NCBI RefSeq assembly: GCF_001638985.1
Contig: NW_017265157.1
Coordinates: 682,001 to 746,000 of the forward strand
Direction: 5' to 3'
DNA: 64,000 nt
Source: Phycomyces blakesleeanus NRRL 1555(-)
Lineage: Eukaryota; Mucoromycota; Mucoromycetes; Mucorales; Phycomycetaceae
Position numbers and translations under genes: made by a program
Notes under the pieces: generated by a model
Told to the model about the DNA's origin: nothing
The model's input: the letters and a program-made list of their open reading frames with translations, nothing else
Database searches by the model: none
In this document: positions 47,514-59,062 of the stretch, in pieces
How positions within the stretch are numbered: position 1 is the stretch's first letter
Layout: each line of letters starts with the position of its first letter

Positions 47514-50500
47514 ATGGAAAATCACTTCACAACAAAGAGGAACACATTCCTCACACCAATGGCTACATACAATCAAACATTTGTGTGCACCATCTGCGAA
47601 ACCAAAAGAGTGTTAGAGTCCTTGCAAGGCCTCAGAAGACATTATACAAAAAAACATCCAAACGAAATGGGGGAGTATGAGAAACTTCTAAAAAGAAGGT
47701 AAGTTAATCCTAAAAGTAGGATGAAAAATACTATGTAATGTAAAGCTGAAATTGAGCATACCTTAACATTAGACCTGCTATGTTTGATGGCCCTTCTTCT
47801 GCAAGCACTGCCACTGCCACTACCACTGCCACTACCAACCTGAACAGTAATAATGGACCTGCCTCAATGGAATTTATTATTGAAAACCCTTAGGACACAT
47901 ATGACCATGAAATCTCTGACGAAGACGAATATAGTGATGATCACATTCTATCATAAGTAAAAATTAGTAATGCAATATTGAAATAGATAATAACCTGTTT
48001 TTTTTTGCTGAACAGTGATTCCTCAGATGACTATGATGAGACCACTGACAACGAAGACACAGACACCAGAGTAGAATATGATAGCCAGGATCATATCGCT
48101 AGAATGACAGCAGAAATGAGAACCTTCCAATCTCTTTCTCATGCCATGAATGCCTACTCGAACGAAGACAGCAGCAGACAGACATCATACTGGCCTAATG
48201 ACTTTGCTGACATTTTTACTGGACCCACCCGTCCATTTAAATCGAAAGTAGAGTTTATCTTACATGCTCTCTTCTACGGCAATGAAGATCTTGCCTCAGA
48301 AAGATCTATCAAGAAGATCATGTTTGCCATGAAGATGGTCTTGGACATCTGTGAAGAATCTGGAGTAGCACTGGATTTTCTGATACCAAATGCTGTGATT
48401 AACTATCACAAGCAGAAAAAGAACCAGATCTCTGTTTTTCCTACTGCCAGTTTCGATGTTGTGAACCAAGACAATGAACAACATGTACTTTGGATGAACA
48501 AACCATCCGATTACATCAAGTTTACCATGACATGCCCCGGAAAATCATCTCAAATCTTGGCCCTTCCTGACTTCATGGAAAACCAGCGGTTGAATCTCAA
48601 CCAAGGCGAAAAGTGGAAGAAGAACCCATTGCTCCAGCACCCAATGATCACTTCAAACGGAATGGACTACTGGGTGGGTAATGTTGTCGAAGTCCAAGGC
48701 TCCCCAAACTGGTATCTCCTTGAGAAGTTCTTCACCAAGGACGGATCCATACTTGCCAATACGTTCTAGGTTTATGGTGGCCACGATCCTCGGCTGAATC
48801 ATCCTGATGATACTCACTTCCTGCGGTTTGGAAACTCTACGAACTTTGCTGTCTCTACCCTGAAGTATACCATTGAAGTTCATAGGATTATGTCTACTGT
48901 TCAAAAAGACAGCAATCTTTTCCTTGGACGTGGTTTCTCTGTTTCTTATTGCCCTGCCAAAATTGTCACCTATGCTCTTACTGGTGTTCAATCTGACTTG
49001 TGGCTCAACAAATCCCGTGTTGAAGAATTGAAGAGAAGACTTCCAGACTCTGGTTCGATGAAAGTGGTTGTCTGCCCACTTAATCTCTATTCCGATGATA
49101 CCTCTGGTAATTCAACAAAGCAGTACAACAAGTATAAGAGTTACTTAATGTACTTTGCTGCGTTGCCACTTGAGACGAGAAACAAATGAGAAAATGCTCT
49201 TTTCATTTGTACCTCGAATCATACACTGAATGCCATTGAGATGTTGCCCCCTATTGTCAATGACCTCGTTAGGCTGGAGAAAGGTATTGAGATGTATTCT
49301 GAGGATCATAGTGAAGGAGTTCTTGTTGTTGCGCCCCTGTTGCTCTTTATGGGTGACAACCCTTGTCAATCTCAGCTTGCCATGCATAAGGGAACATCTG
49401 CCAAGAAGTTTTGCCAAAAATGCCTCATACCTTTGCCTCGTATTGAACAGGGTTCCATCCCTGACACTCCGCCATATTCTCCAGTTGACCACCATGGGTC
49501 AGAAGAAAGAACGAGAGATTTCTTGTGCACCTTTGCCAATGCCAATTCCCAGTCAGAGCTATATCTCAATGGGTGCAAATTGAGTTATATCAAGAATGGA
49601 AGTGAGGAATTTCTTAGACTCGAAGCCTTTGACCCTACCAAAGACATGCCTGTCAAAATTCTCCACATTATTCCTCTTGGCCTGACGAAATACTTGATGA
49701 CTTTTCTCTGGAAACAGAAGATGCTGACTACAAGTGAAAAGGGGAGACTCCAGGAAGCTCTAAACTCTTACAAGACTTGTAAGAGTTACAGCTGAACATT
49801 CAGGAACAAGCTTCGCCACACTGGTTCATTTGTTGGACGCGATTTCAAGGAATTGATTCAAGTCCTGCCTGGAATTATGAGCAAGCTCTTTAGTGACAAA
49901 CCATTGGCAAGTTTGTTCATTAAAGCCTTGCATGCATTAGGCCGCCTGTCGTCTTTGGTGTACATGCGTGGAGTTGACCGGTGCTTTGACTACTATATTG
50001 CCCAGATAAAACATGCTGTCACTGATGTAACAGATCTGCTTTTTCAACTGGATGTCCAGATTCACCAAAAAGGATTTTCTAAGCTAGACTTCACGTTCAA
50101 GCCAAAGGTCCACCTTCTGCATCATATCACTGACTATTGTGAATGAGTATTGATTACTGCTGAATCTGAGAGTAAGACTGAAGGATAAAATAATATCCTC
50201 AGCTATTCCAATCAAACGGATCTCCCTTTATGATATTATCTAATACACAGATCATCATACACATAATTGATTATTTATTATTATCACCATGACATGGGAT
50301 ATACAAATACATATACATTATATATATGGCATCATTATATTTCATCTACATATTTCTTTTATTATACAAATACTTAATTGAGAGACTACAACTACAACTA
50401 TCTAATATTATGAAACATTACCCGAGTATCTGGGTCGGAATACTAAAATATTACCAATAGCATAAATGCTCTTCTTTACCAAAACTCTTGGACTGATCTG

Positions 50501-51463
50501 ACTGGAGAAGTATCATATCAATTGGTCTTTCCGGATCTTTCCAGAAGAACAATACTCCTGGAAGATGACTCATCGTGATAAAGATTACTTAAGCACACAC
50601 TGAATTACAAATTAGAAAAACATATAAATATCAGTAGATAGTTCCGTGTAGAAAGACAATCGAATTTTATCATTCTTTACTTTTCTTTTGAAATAAACAA
50701 CCTACACAAGTTCTCACGAATTCTTTCGTCTATATTATATTTTGCTTTATTTTCTCCCCACAACACTGACGACATTGTTTGTTTTGATTCCGTGCTGCAA
50801 TACAAAACTGAAAACGGTGAACAGTTCAATAAGTTCATCTGCGAACATTTATTCAAGACCAACCACCATTTCACCTCTCGAGACGTCGCTACAAGATTCG
50901 GCAAGCAATTCATCTGTTGGCATCTTTGTAATGGAGGATCGTATGTTGTAGAGAAACCAGCTGGTAATGGAACAAGATCTGTGAGAAGTTCAATTGGTGA
51001 TTTTGTCAAGCTGGCCCCTGTCAATTTCCCAGGCTTTAATCTCCATTTCTTTGGTTCTCGTGTCAACAGTGACAATTCTGGGTTGTTGACTCCCACTTTG
51101 TGCAATACACTTGCAGGTGTTTTTCAATCAAATGGTCAATTATTCCTTGGTCAGGTAAAGATCGTTCAAGCAAGAGACTCTGCAGACAGAATGAGGAAGA
51201 CGTTCTTTATGCAAAAGTACCAAATTGTTCCGAACAGCAATGTAAATTGCATCTATACCCCAGCCGTGATAATGGACAATTACAACAACATTGTGATTCT
51301 GCCCCTTGGAGGCCTGGTTGAAGTCAACAAAGATGACATCAACATCGTTCAGGCTGTTGATATTCACTTGTCCATTGGGTCTTCCAATAACCAAAAGTTC
51401 CTCAACGTTGCAAAATTCGGCATGTTCTGGTGGATGTTGATGAACATTGCAAAAATCTATTAA
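47514..51463 (+). pseudogene. C2H2-zinc-finger CACTA-type transposase, copy 2
   Basis: The first exon holds a C2H2 finger (FVCTICETKRVLESLQGLRR then HYTKKH); at least two introns follow before 48,005. The main exon has in-frame stops at 48767-48769 (TAG), 49187-49189 (TGA) and 49793-49795 (TGA) but no frameshift. The solo LTR at 50135-50765 splits HHITD from DIVCFDS; removing it with one CTGAC copy gives continuous alignment to copy 1 (HLKEDIIRFGPAL there). The C-terminal 220 codons to 51463 are open. The final zinc-finger and C-terminal regions are better preserved than in copy 1. Confidence 0.82.
50135..50765 (+). repeat. Solo LTR, family 1 diverged copy E (TSD CTGAC)
   Basis: 631 bp, related to the 532-bp family at both ends (TATTGTGAATGAGTATTG ... 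CCCCACAACA) but longer and diverged in the middle. CTGAC flanks both sides (50130-50134, 50766-50770). The first two bases are TA instead of TG. This is the oldest-looking copy of the family in the window. Confidence 0.88.
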
Positions 51464-52901
51464 AAAAAATGACTTATCAAAAAAAAAAGTATTTTTCCCA
51501 ATGGAGTTTGTCCAATAAAATCTCTTCTTTTCCAGCTCTCTTTGCTTCTCTCCCCCATTTCAGATTTTTGTACCATCTAAAATTTTATTATGACACTTAA
51601 AACATTACACTAATCCACTTTTGGCTCATTTATATCAAATTCGTACACCCAAATCTGAGCCTTAACAGGTTCAACTTAAAATTAGAACTCTAACCAATAG
51701 AAACAGCTGTACCATTAGAAATTACCATAAATGAAAGAAATGTCAGTAGGTGTGAAGTTATGAGTTTGTAACTTATGCTATTTAAAAGTCCATATTTAAC
51801 ATACTGACCTCATAACGAGTTATGAACTTGTAACTTTTATAGCCAATAGCATGCCTGTTTTAGCCTATTAGTTTTACTTTTTGTCAAATACGATTTATGG
51901 GATTTTCTATTATTTTGCATCTAAGCCAATAAAATATTCTAAATATGGCAGATCTATATCTTTTTAGATATTTGTATTCTCTTTATGATTGGTTTAACAA
52001 ATGCATGATGTTTTATATTGAATTTTTTTGATTTTTATTGATCAAAATAATACAAACATAAAGAAGTATGCAAAGAAGAAGTACTAATTTTTATGATATT
52101 CAGTAACAGCTTAAGCTATACATTCATTAAATAATATCCATATATCTATTTTTATGTGATACTTTTTACATTGTTTTATCTAAAAAAAGCTATTCTCTAA
52201 GTACTATGATATTGATGAAGACATGTATATTTCTTAATTGATTCTTTTAATCAAAGAGTATAAACCTGCTTTGTGTTAACATTGTTATGCCTGATTCCTA
52301 CATTTGAAAAAACAGAAGACAGATTCCCTGCGATTCTCGAAATCTACCAAGATCTCTAATGAGCATGCAAGCAATCTTAACAACCAAATTGTACTTTATG
52401 CAGATATTTTTCTGTCAATTCTTCTCAAGTTACTTTCTTTTGTCAACTTTGCTGATTCGTATTTTATTAATACTAGCCTTCATAGTTATTAGGTGTGTTC
52501 TTTTTAGAGACCTTTAATAATTTAGACCTTGTGAAAAAATAGAATTAAAAAAGACTTTTACAAAATAAAAAAACAACAATGCATTAAAAAGTAATCACAG
52601 TCATTACTTTTTGGTGGCAAAGACTTCTTTAAGTTCAGATTAAAAATATAAGTAATCTGTAGGCCATGTTTGCCCTTTTCCCAGTTTTGCAGTCTGATAA
52701 GCAGTTTTACATACTATATTTATCTAAAATGGCCTTCTGGCTTAAAAGTAAGACAATCCTGCTTGAATATCAGCTTCCGCGTACTAAAATAGGTTTAGTA
52801 CATACTAAACTTAGTAAGTGTGTGTCGGACTTTTCGAGTTACGAGTTTTGGGCAGAAAGTTACGAGTATAAAAAAATACTCGTAATTCATTTTCTACAGT
52901 G
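51464..52901 (+). repeat. Non-coding right end of the CACTA element, shared with two derivatives
   Basis: No coding sequence. Matches 2,970-4,068 (inverted) and, more weakly, 4,562-5,595 (direct). The outer end contains ACTCGTAA-type motifs in both orientations that could form small hairpins. Confidence 0.65.
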
Positions 52902-53224
52902 CATATAGCATATTAAAATTAATTGTCTTTCCAATTTCTCGTTAATAAAGTACAGAATATACTGCTTGAGATAATTTTTTTTGCTTACAATAATATATTG
53001 CTTGCCTACTTAAAAAACTATTAGCTTTGATGTATATAAAATCTTGGAAAATGGAATACTATAGTAAAAACAAGATTATTCTTACAGGCAGTGTTGATAG
53101 GAATTATCGAAATCACCATATATGGGTATTTAAAAAGATTTAACCCCTCTTCTTTAGCAGGGGTAAAATATACGGACTTTAAAGCGAAATAACCTTTTTT
53201 GAATTTTGGAAATCACTATATATA
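52902..53224. other. AT-rich spacer before Harbinger remnant
   Basis: Nothing coding recognised. GGCAGTGTTGATAGG at about 53,088 has the look of a Harbinger-type end but no partner was found. Confidence 0.3.
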
Positions 53225-53745
53225 GTGTTTAGTGTCTATATCAACACGGAATTCTATATCAATAAGGCACTCCAAGAGCACCTTGAGAAACAACTAATTG
53301 ATTCCATACCGTGCAAGAGATATGAGCAATGTGGATAGCCAGATTTACAGAGATAGAACTAAGTACAACACTTTCTAGTCTACTGTGAGAACTGGAATTG
53401 AGAGAAGCTTTGGTGCATCACAACACGCTGGCGTTTTCTGTTCAAATATATCTATATCAAAGATCTCAAAAGACTAGTAAAGGTTATCAATGCTTGCTTT
53501 GTTCACAACATATGCAAAGAGAACAATGACGATGCCAATTTTGAAAACCATGTTTTTGTTTTGGGAGGTCGTGTGATTGACGTTAATGGTGATATTGCTG
53601 CTGATATTGAAGAGAAGTCCAGTGAAAGAGATAGACTGAATACCATTGAAGAGCAAAGAATTCAGATTGAAGGATACCTGAAGAGGGAGAGAACTCTTGC
53701 AGATACTAAGCAATATTCTGATAAATTTCAAAAAATAATAAATAT
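53225..53745 (+). pseudogene. PIF/Harbinger transposase, C-terminal remnant
   Basis: Across several frames the stretch reads TGIERSFGASQHAG, then RWRFLFKYIYIKDLKRLVK and VINACFVHNICKENNDD, the typical C-terminal block of Harbinger transposases (family pattern: IE.AFG.LK.R.., VHNIC). Stops and frame changes interrupt it; the last 78 codons (53,561-53,794) are open. It converges with the Myb-like gene at 53,763. Confidence 0.7.
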
Positions 53746-53762
53746 ATATATTTTACAAAATT

Positions 53763-54720
53763 TTACTCATTATTATTATTATTATTATTATTTCTAGAAG
53801 CAAAACGTTTATTGAGTATATCAAATATGAAATTTATTCTAGTATCACTTGCACTAATATACTGAAAAATCTCTCTAATATAATTACTGACATTATCAGT
53901 CTCCCTTTCTGCTATATTAAGACGCCTAATCAAAGTTTTACCTTGCGCCCAAAAAACAGCAAAGTTCTTCTGTCTCTGCTGCATGTTTCTTGCATTTCTT
54001 TCCTCAATGCGATCCATGATCTTATCCCCTCTTTGATCGATTCTGGATCTGATTCAGCAGCATGGGATCTCTTAACTGCTGTTCTCAGTTGTTTCTTCAT
54101 AACGGCATCTTATTGTACCAGCAACAAAAGTCATCATGTCATCAATAAACTCCACCATCTCCTTTAACAGACAATTGCGGCTTTCTTCTTCAGAAGCGAC
54201 TTCCTCCATTGGTACCTCAGTAAGTGATTGGCGAGTTTTCAGAACAAGAGTTAGGATTTGGCTCCCAGAAGAGAATGTTGCCGCAGAAATTATCTGGGGG
54301 TTGACTTTCAGAATATCCCCCACATTTTTGTAATGTGGGCAGTTGGTGTTGGGTGCAACCCCATTTTTATCAGTCGACTGGAATCAGTCGAATTGCCTCT
54401 GGAACTTTGCCTCCAGACCCTTCCACTTTTTCTAAAGGGCATTCTTGCTACGGTGGTTTTTTGATATGGATATTAAACTATATTTCAACAGCATCCCAGA
54501 TCTTTGCCTTGATCTGCACCCGGCTGCTACTGTTCTGCACACTTTGCATTCTAGAAATCTCGAGCACTTTATCATAGTAGTTGACAAGTCTCTGCTCATC
54601 AACCAAGGTCCAATTTCTTTCTCTGAATCTTGTCAAAATCTAAGCTTCAGCAGAAACAGATCGCTTGGGTTCGTCTTCGTTCTGGAATTTATTTTCACCC
54701 ATGAAATACTTGTCTAAAAC
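53763..54720 (-). pseudogene. Harbinger Myb/SANT-like accessory protein, broken
   Basis: Minus-strand pieces in order: NWTLVDEQRLVNYYDKVLE (SANT/trihelix start), WKGLEAKFQRQFD, CPHYKNVGDILKVNP, DKIMDRIEERNARNMQQRQ, ending in an Asn run from an ATT microsatellite. Harbinger elements usually encode such a DNA-binding partner beside the transposase. Several stops break the frame. The convergent layout with the transposase remnant supports one shared element of about 1.5-1.8 kb. Confidence 0.7.
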
Positions 54721-55172
54721 GTAAGGTACGTGAAGAGAAGACAGAAATCGTGACTAAGGGCTAAGTAAATCAGCTACTTCCATTCTTCGTAAATCATCCC
54801 AAATACTAGTAAACTCATAGATCTATCGGCATCAAAGGTATTGGTGTTTGCGTTATAGAAGTTGATGTTATCTATTTTTTTTAATTAGGTAGGTAAAAAG
54901 GTGTTTTACGCATTGGTACCTCATTTTTATTAAATTAAAACTATACATGAATATGCCATTTTCTTGTACTTTTAGTAGTAAAACACTAAACCGCATTTGT
55001 GCTTCTTGTGATTTATCCAAGCCGCTTTTAGAATTAAAAAGCTTGCTAAAACTTTGGTGAGGACTAAAGTCAAATCCAAACTCTTGGCTGAACTTGCCAA
55101 ATTAGGATTATTCTACCATACAAAAAAGGGAACCACCGCCAAGATTTAGGACCTTGGTGGGTACTTGAGAAA

Positions 55173-55345
55173 CTGACACGTAGAGTACTTGAGGGAGCAG
55201 GTGTAACTAATTATGAGTCTACTATAAGGAATGACGTTCGAGTTAAATAGAATTTATGACCAGGTTACTAGCTAACAAAGGGTCAATAAAATACTGTTAA
55301 GAGGAAACGTTCTAAAGACAATAGAACTGTACTCAGTATATTTCT
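55173..55345 (+). repeat. Diverged copy of the 450-bp arm's outer part
   Basis: CTGACACGTAGAGTACTTG at its start, then GTAACTAATTATGAG and further blocks, corresponds to the outer about 170 bases of the arm at 4069 (GTGACACGTAGGGTATTTG, GTAACTAATCACGA). An old relative of the inverted-arm element, with no second arm seen. Confidence 0.6.
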
Positions 55346-55361
55346 GTGAATGTAATGAACA

Positions 55362-55363
55362 TC

Positions 55364-55411
<48 letters not shown>
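55362..55411. repeat. (CA)n(TA)n microsatellite
   Basis: About ten CA units followed by about fifteen TA units, just downstream of the 3' end of the Bax-inhibitor gene. Confidence 0.9.
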
Positions 55412-55413
<2 letters not shown>

Positions 55414-55548
55414 TTTATTTATATATTAGCAAAATATTGATATTAGCTTTATCCCTGAAATTATGGATATAAAATAAGTTTAATACATTACTTTCATACT
55501 ATAGAAGCAGTAAGAAATATATTATGTCATGCATTGCTTTACTGATAG

Positions 55549-56557
55549 CTAATCTCTCTGCATAGCATTTAAAATCTGTAAAATTCTGAGGAACAGGTTG
55601 ATGATGTCCATATACAGAGACGTAGAAGCCATAATATAATCCTCGGGAGAGTATCGATTGAAAATCAAGAAGGTATCAAAGATAATGTAGCCACTGAAGA
55701 TCACAACACCACCAATAGCCATCGCTAGCTCAATTCCTTTCGAAAAAGGAATAAATATCTGTACAATACCAGCTAACAAGAGGACCCAGATACCAGCATA
55801 TAAACTAAAAGAAAAAGTCAGGATTTAAGATTAAATAATCTACAAAGCCTAAGCACAGCTTACATTGGACCCATTCCTGAGAAATCCCACTTTGACTGGA
55901 GAGTAAAAATTGTCAAGCCAAAAAAGACACCCGCAGTAATAACAAGAGCTTGCAATACAATGGTCTGATCATAAAAAGTGACTGGAATGAAGGACAGGTT
56001 AACACATGATTTAACCGGGGTTATAATTCAAGAAAATGCAGCCTTACCAACAGTTCCAACCAGTTGACTCTCAAGGAGAGTAAAGATACCCAAAAGGACG
56101 TAGTTAAGAGGAGCAGAACGGGCCTTCCACATTAGAAGAAGAAGTACGCCAAATGAACCAAACATGGAAGTATACAATAACCAAGGGCTATTTATTATAT
56201 ACAATCTTATTAGTATTATTTTCTTTTAATGTTATAGCTAATGTCTTACTTGGTCTGAACAAAGTGCTTGGCATTACTGTTGTACAAGTAAAAAGCTGAC
56301 ATAATAACAGTTCCAAAAATCTGGGCAGTCAAGATGGAATAAACCTTGCGAACGAATTCTTAAAGAATTATACAAGAATTAGATTAAGATAAACTTGTTA
56401 ACTAAAACTTACGGAGACGAATCTCGATGGAGCTATTTGCAACAGTAGTCTTATACATGTCATCGTTTTCTTCTTCCGATTGAAAAAGAGGTTGACGGGC
56501 CTCTTCTTCATAATTAGGTGGGGGGGCAGAGTAATGCTGCGGAGAATTGTATGCCAT
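55549..56557 (-). CDS. BXI1: Bax inhibitor-1 / LFG family membrane protein
   Basis: Seven-segment membrane protein of the TMBIM superfamily, found in ER, Golgi or vacuole membranes and linked to calcium leak and cell-death control in fungi (yeast Bxi1). Start ATG at 56557 ([20 protein letters not shown]), first exon 56413-56557, about five exons, stop TAG at 55549. The soluble N-terminus is Pro/Tyr/acidic-rich, as in LFG proteins. Then [57 protein letters not shown] and the family signature near the end, [20 protein letters not shown] followed by [16 protein letters not shown]. The C-terminal acidic pore residues are in place. It is divergent from SLX9 across 147 bases. Confidence 0.93.
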
Positions 56558-56704
56558 GATTGAATGAAAAGCTGAACAAGCCGAGAAATGCGGGGATGAA
56601 ATTAGCAAATGTAACAAGTGAGCTTCACTTTGCCCGTCACACTTTAGTAACTATTGTTTTCTGAATGTCATGAGCCTATTCAGCTTTCTTCTCGACACTA
56701 CATT
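56558..56704. promoter_or_regulatory. Shared divergent promoter of BXI1 and SLX9
   Basis: Only 147 bases separate the two start codons, so both promoters must overlap here. No clear TATA box. Confidence 0.7.
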
Positions 56705-57470
56705 ATGCCAAAAGCCCAAAGAACCAAATCCAAGCTCAGATCTAAAGACTCGAGTATAAGATCTCGTAAATCTGCTGTAGACAATAAACAAGTGATTGAA
56801 AAGCCATTTGATAATGTGCAGATCACAGTAAGGTTTTCTTTGAAACTTGTTTAATTATTAAGAACGACTATTAATCACAGTCACTTGTTAGACAAAGGAG
56901 TCTATAGTTGAAGAACTAGACAATGTAGCCAGCAAAAACTTGAAGAGAAAGATTCGTCATGATGCATGGCTTGAAAGTATGTTTAATCATTTAATCTAAA
57001 TAGAAGCACAAAGACTGATTAATATCATTTACACCTTATTAATTGTGAACTTTTTTTTAATAATAATAGAGCTAGACACTTCTTATAACGCAAAGCAACA
57101 ACAAAAGAAGAAGGCAGACAAAAGAAAGAATGGATTGAAGACTGACCTCTCATCCTTTTCTGATATTCTCAACACCATAAAAATCGAGCCCAAGATTCCT
57201 GTTCAAGAAGTTGAAGCAGCTACAGCACCAGCGCCAGTTAAACCTGCTGTCCTTCCATCCACATCCTTCAAGAGCAAAAAGGCACGGAAAAAGGCAGAGT
57301 ACGTTGAAGCATATTGATGAGTAAAATCATATTATTAACAATGTGCTTTTATTAGAATGCAAGAAATCCTTCGATTTCAAAAAGTTATGCAGCATTCGGC
57401 CTTTCAACAGAACCCAATGGCAACTATTAGACAACATGTTCAGAACACCTTTGCTAACGAAATTGCATAA
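56705..57470 (+). CDS. SLX9: Ribosome biogenesis protein SLX9 (FAM207A family)
   Basis: Nucleolar factor for maturation and export of the small ribosomal subunit. Four exons fit without breaks: 56705-56827, 56892-56976, 57070-57298 and 57356-57470, giving 183 residues. The start MPKAQRTKSKLRSK is the usual basic beginning; the middle has IRHDAWLEKL and KKKADKRKNGLKTDLSSFSD, the end is MQEILRFQKVMQHSAF then QQNPMATIRQHVQNTF, which matches the SLX9 C-terminal signature (RF..V.....F..NP...I..H). The first intron is phase 0, others are phase 1 and 2. Length is a little under the yeast protein. Another ATG at 56654 lies in the 5' leader in frame 0 but the conserved start is 56705. Confidence 0.88.
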
Positions 57471-57846
57471 ACCATATATTTTTGCATTTTGATATTCTCA
57501 TTTCTCTTGTTCATCTCATTAAATTTTGATTTTTTTTTCTTTTTTTTTAAAAAAAGTAAATGAATTCCAATTTAAAATAAGCAGTTAATAATGGTGTGGT
57601 TTCTAAAAGGTATCCGAAAATAGGAGAAGCCTTAGCAGATATGGTTGTTTTCACTGTATCTTCTTTCTGATTTTTCAGAAAAAGGGAATTGCCTTGTATA
57701 GAAGAAAATGACCTACTTTGGAATTGTTGTTTACAAGGAAACAGTATTCAAAGCCTTAATTTTTTTTCTTTAATCATCAATAAAGGCACACTGTATAGCA
57801 CATTTCTCTTCCACATTTCTCTTTTTCTTTTTCAAAACGAGTCTCA

Positions 57847-59062
57847 ATGGTCTACTCTCCCTGGACATTTCGATGCTGTGGATGTATTGATAATCGGATA
57901 GGCAGCATGCTTGCATGCATATTATGGGCTGTAAAGTCATTAACAAATATCCAGGCCAGTCAACAAAGAACTTATACTTCTTTAATAGGCGTTTAGCTTT
58001 TACCTTGCTATTTTGGCGTTTATGGGAAGCAGCCGTAGGTATATTTATGAGTTTAATTTGTGCATTCGCAACCATTATTAAAATAATCATAACAATGATT
58101 TAAATTATTAGCGTTCTTTTCACATCTTGACAAAATCCCGCTGATCGTGTTTGGTGTCATCAATATCTTCTTTGGCCTTGTGAGTTTGTCGGGTTTTATT
58201 ATTCTAATCGTCCGAGTAAGTCGCACTTGTATAATAATGACACATACGCACACATATTTACTTTGCTGAAGTCTCGGTATTTTGCACCAAGAAAATCCCT
58301 TGTGTACCTCCTTGTGTTTTCTGCTTCAGCTGTCTTGGTAGACTTGTTTATAAATCTTGTCCTGTTCGGTGTTGATAAATCTAGCTTTCAAGAATGGTGT
58401 GTCGAGCAATCTCTCTACAACTTTAAAGTCGATTTCCAAAAGAGTACCAATATAACCACCGTCCCAATCAATGCAGACTCGGATTTTTACAATTGTAACA
58501 GACTCTATGAAGATGAGTTCAAATGGTCTCTGATGGCCGTAGTAGGAATCTTTATCGTCTATGTAAGATTTAATCTCATTATGTTTTTACACGAACGAAT
58601 AACAATAATTCAATTGGAAGTATCTTAACTTTGAAGAATTGTTAGATTCATTGGATTCTCGTAATTATGTCTTACATCCAGAGCTATCGTGCCTTATTTT
58701 CCGTTGGATATCCTAATGGCTCGATTGTCCCTGTACCACTTGAGCCTGTACTACCAGCTCCTCCTATGGTAGAAACCATGCTTAACATTCCACCAAAAAG
58801 AAAGGAAATATTGAACTATCAGAATGTCAAACCAGGATCTCTTAAGAAGATAATCGGTCGTTTCCGGCGTGAAAATATCCCGTTTGCGCACGAGAGATGG
58901 GACAAATTAGGACAAGATGATTTTACAGGCGATCACAAACACGAATCTTTAACGACACTTACAAATCTTACTTCAAACGCTGACCATAGCACAGAATCCT
59001 ATCTTGAACAAGAAGGCCATTCAATTACACCAAAATCTTCACGTACCTTTGTCTTGTACTAA
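57847..59062 (+). CDS. Four-transmembrane (tetraspan) protein, function unknown
   Basis: Five exons give a 313-residue protein: 57847-57930, 57989-58034, 58112-58215, 58272-58562, 58646-59062, all with GT-AG introns and continuous frame. Predicted membrane segments: MLACILWAAFSFYLAILAF (residues 21-39), IPLIVFGVINIFFGLVSLSG (52-75), LVYLLVFSASAVLVDLFINL (86-110) and SLMAVVGIFIVYIHWILVIM (160-180). A loop of about 50 residues between segments 3 and 4 holds two cysteines and a possible N-glycosylation site (STNIT). The N-terminus has a CCGC cluster possibly acylated. A hydrophilic C-terminal tail of about 135 residues contains a basic patch (KKIIGRFRRE). The overall layout resembles tetraspanins but the CCG loop signature is missing, so I do not name it. 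Confidence 0.78.

Larger units (their letters stand above)
46582..52901 (+). mobile_element. Large CACTA-type transposon carrying the zinc-finger transposase, copy 2
   Basis: Left end CACTGTAGGAAATGGCAGG at 46582; right end, read inward from 52901, CACTGTAGAAAATG. Flanks are TAT and CAT, a 3-bp duplication with one change. It contains the transposase pseudogene, a solo LTR, and about 1.4 kb of non-coding DNA (51,464-52,901) that recurs at 2,970-4,068 and 4,562-5,595. Net of the LTR the element is about 5.7 kb. Confidence 0.75.
54721..55548. other. Spacer at the edge of the transposon island
   Basis: Mostly non-coding. Holds the diverged arm copy listed separately (55,173-55,345) and a CA/TA microsatellite. 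A short frame near 55,030-55,150 (IKKLAKTLVRTKVKSKL) has no recognisable family. Confidence 0.4.

Noticed and set aside
55140..55345. Possible second full inverted-arm element
   Set aside because: Only one diverged arm-like segment is seen; no inverted partner within the window.
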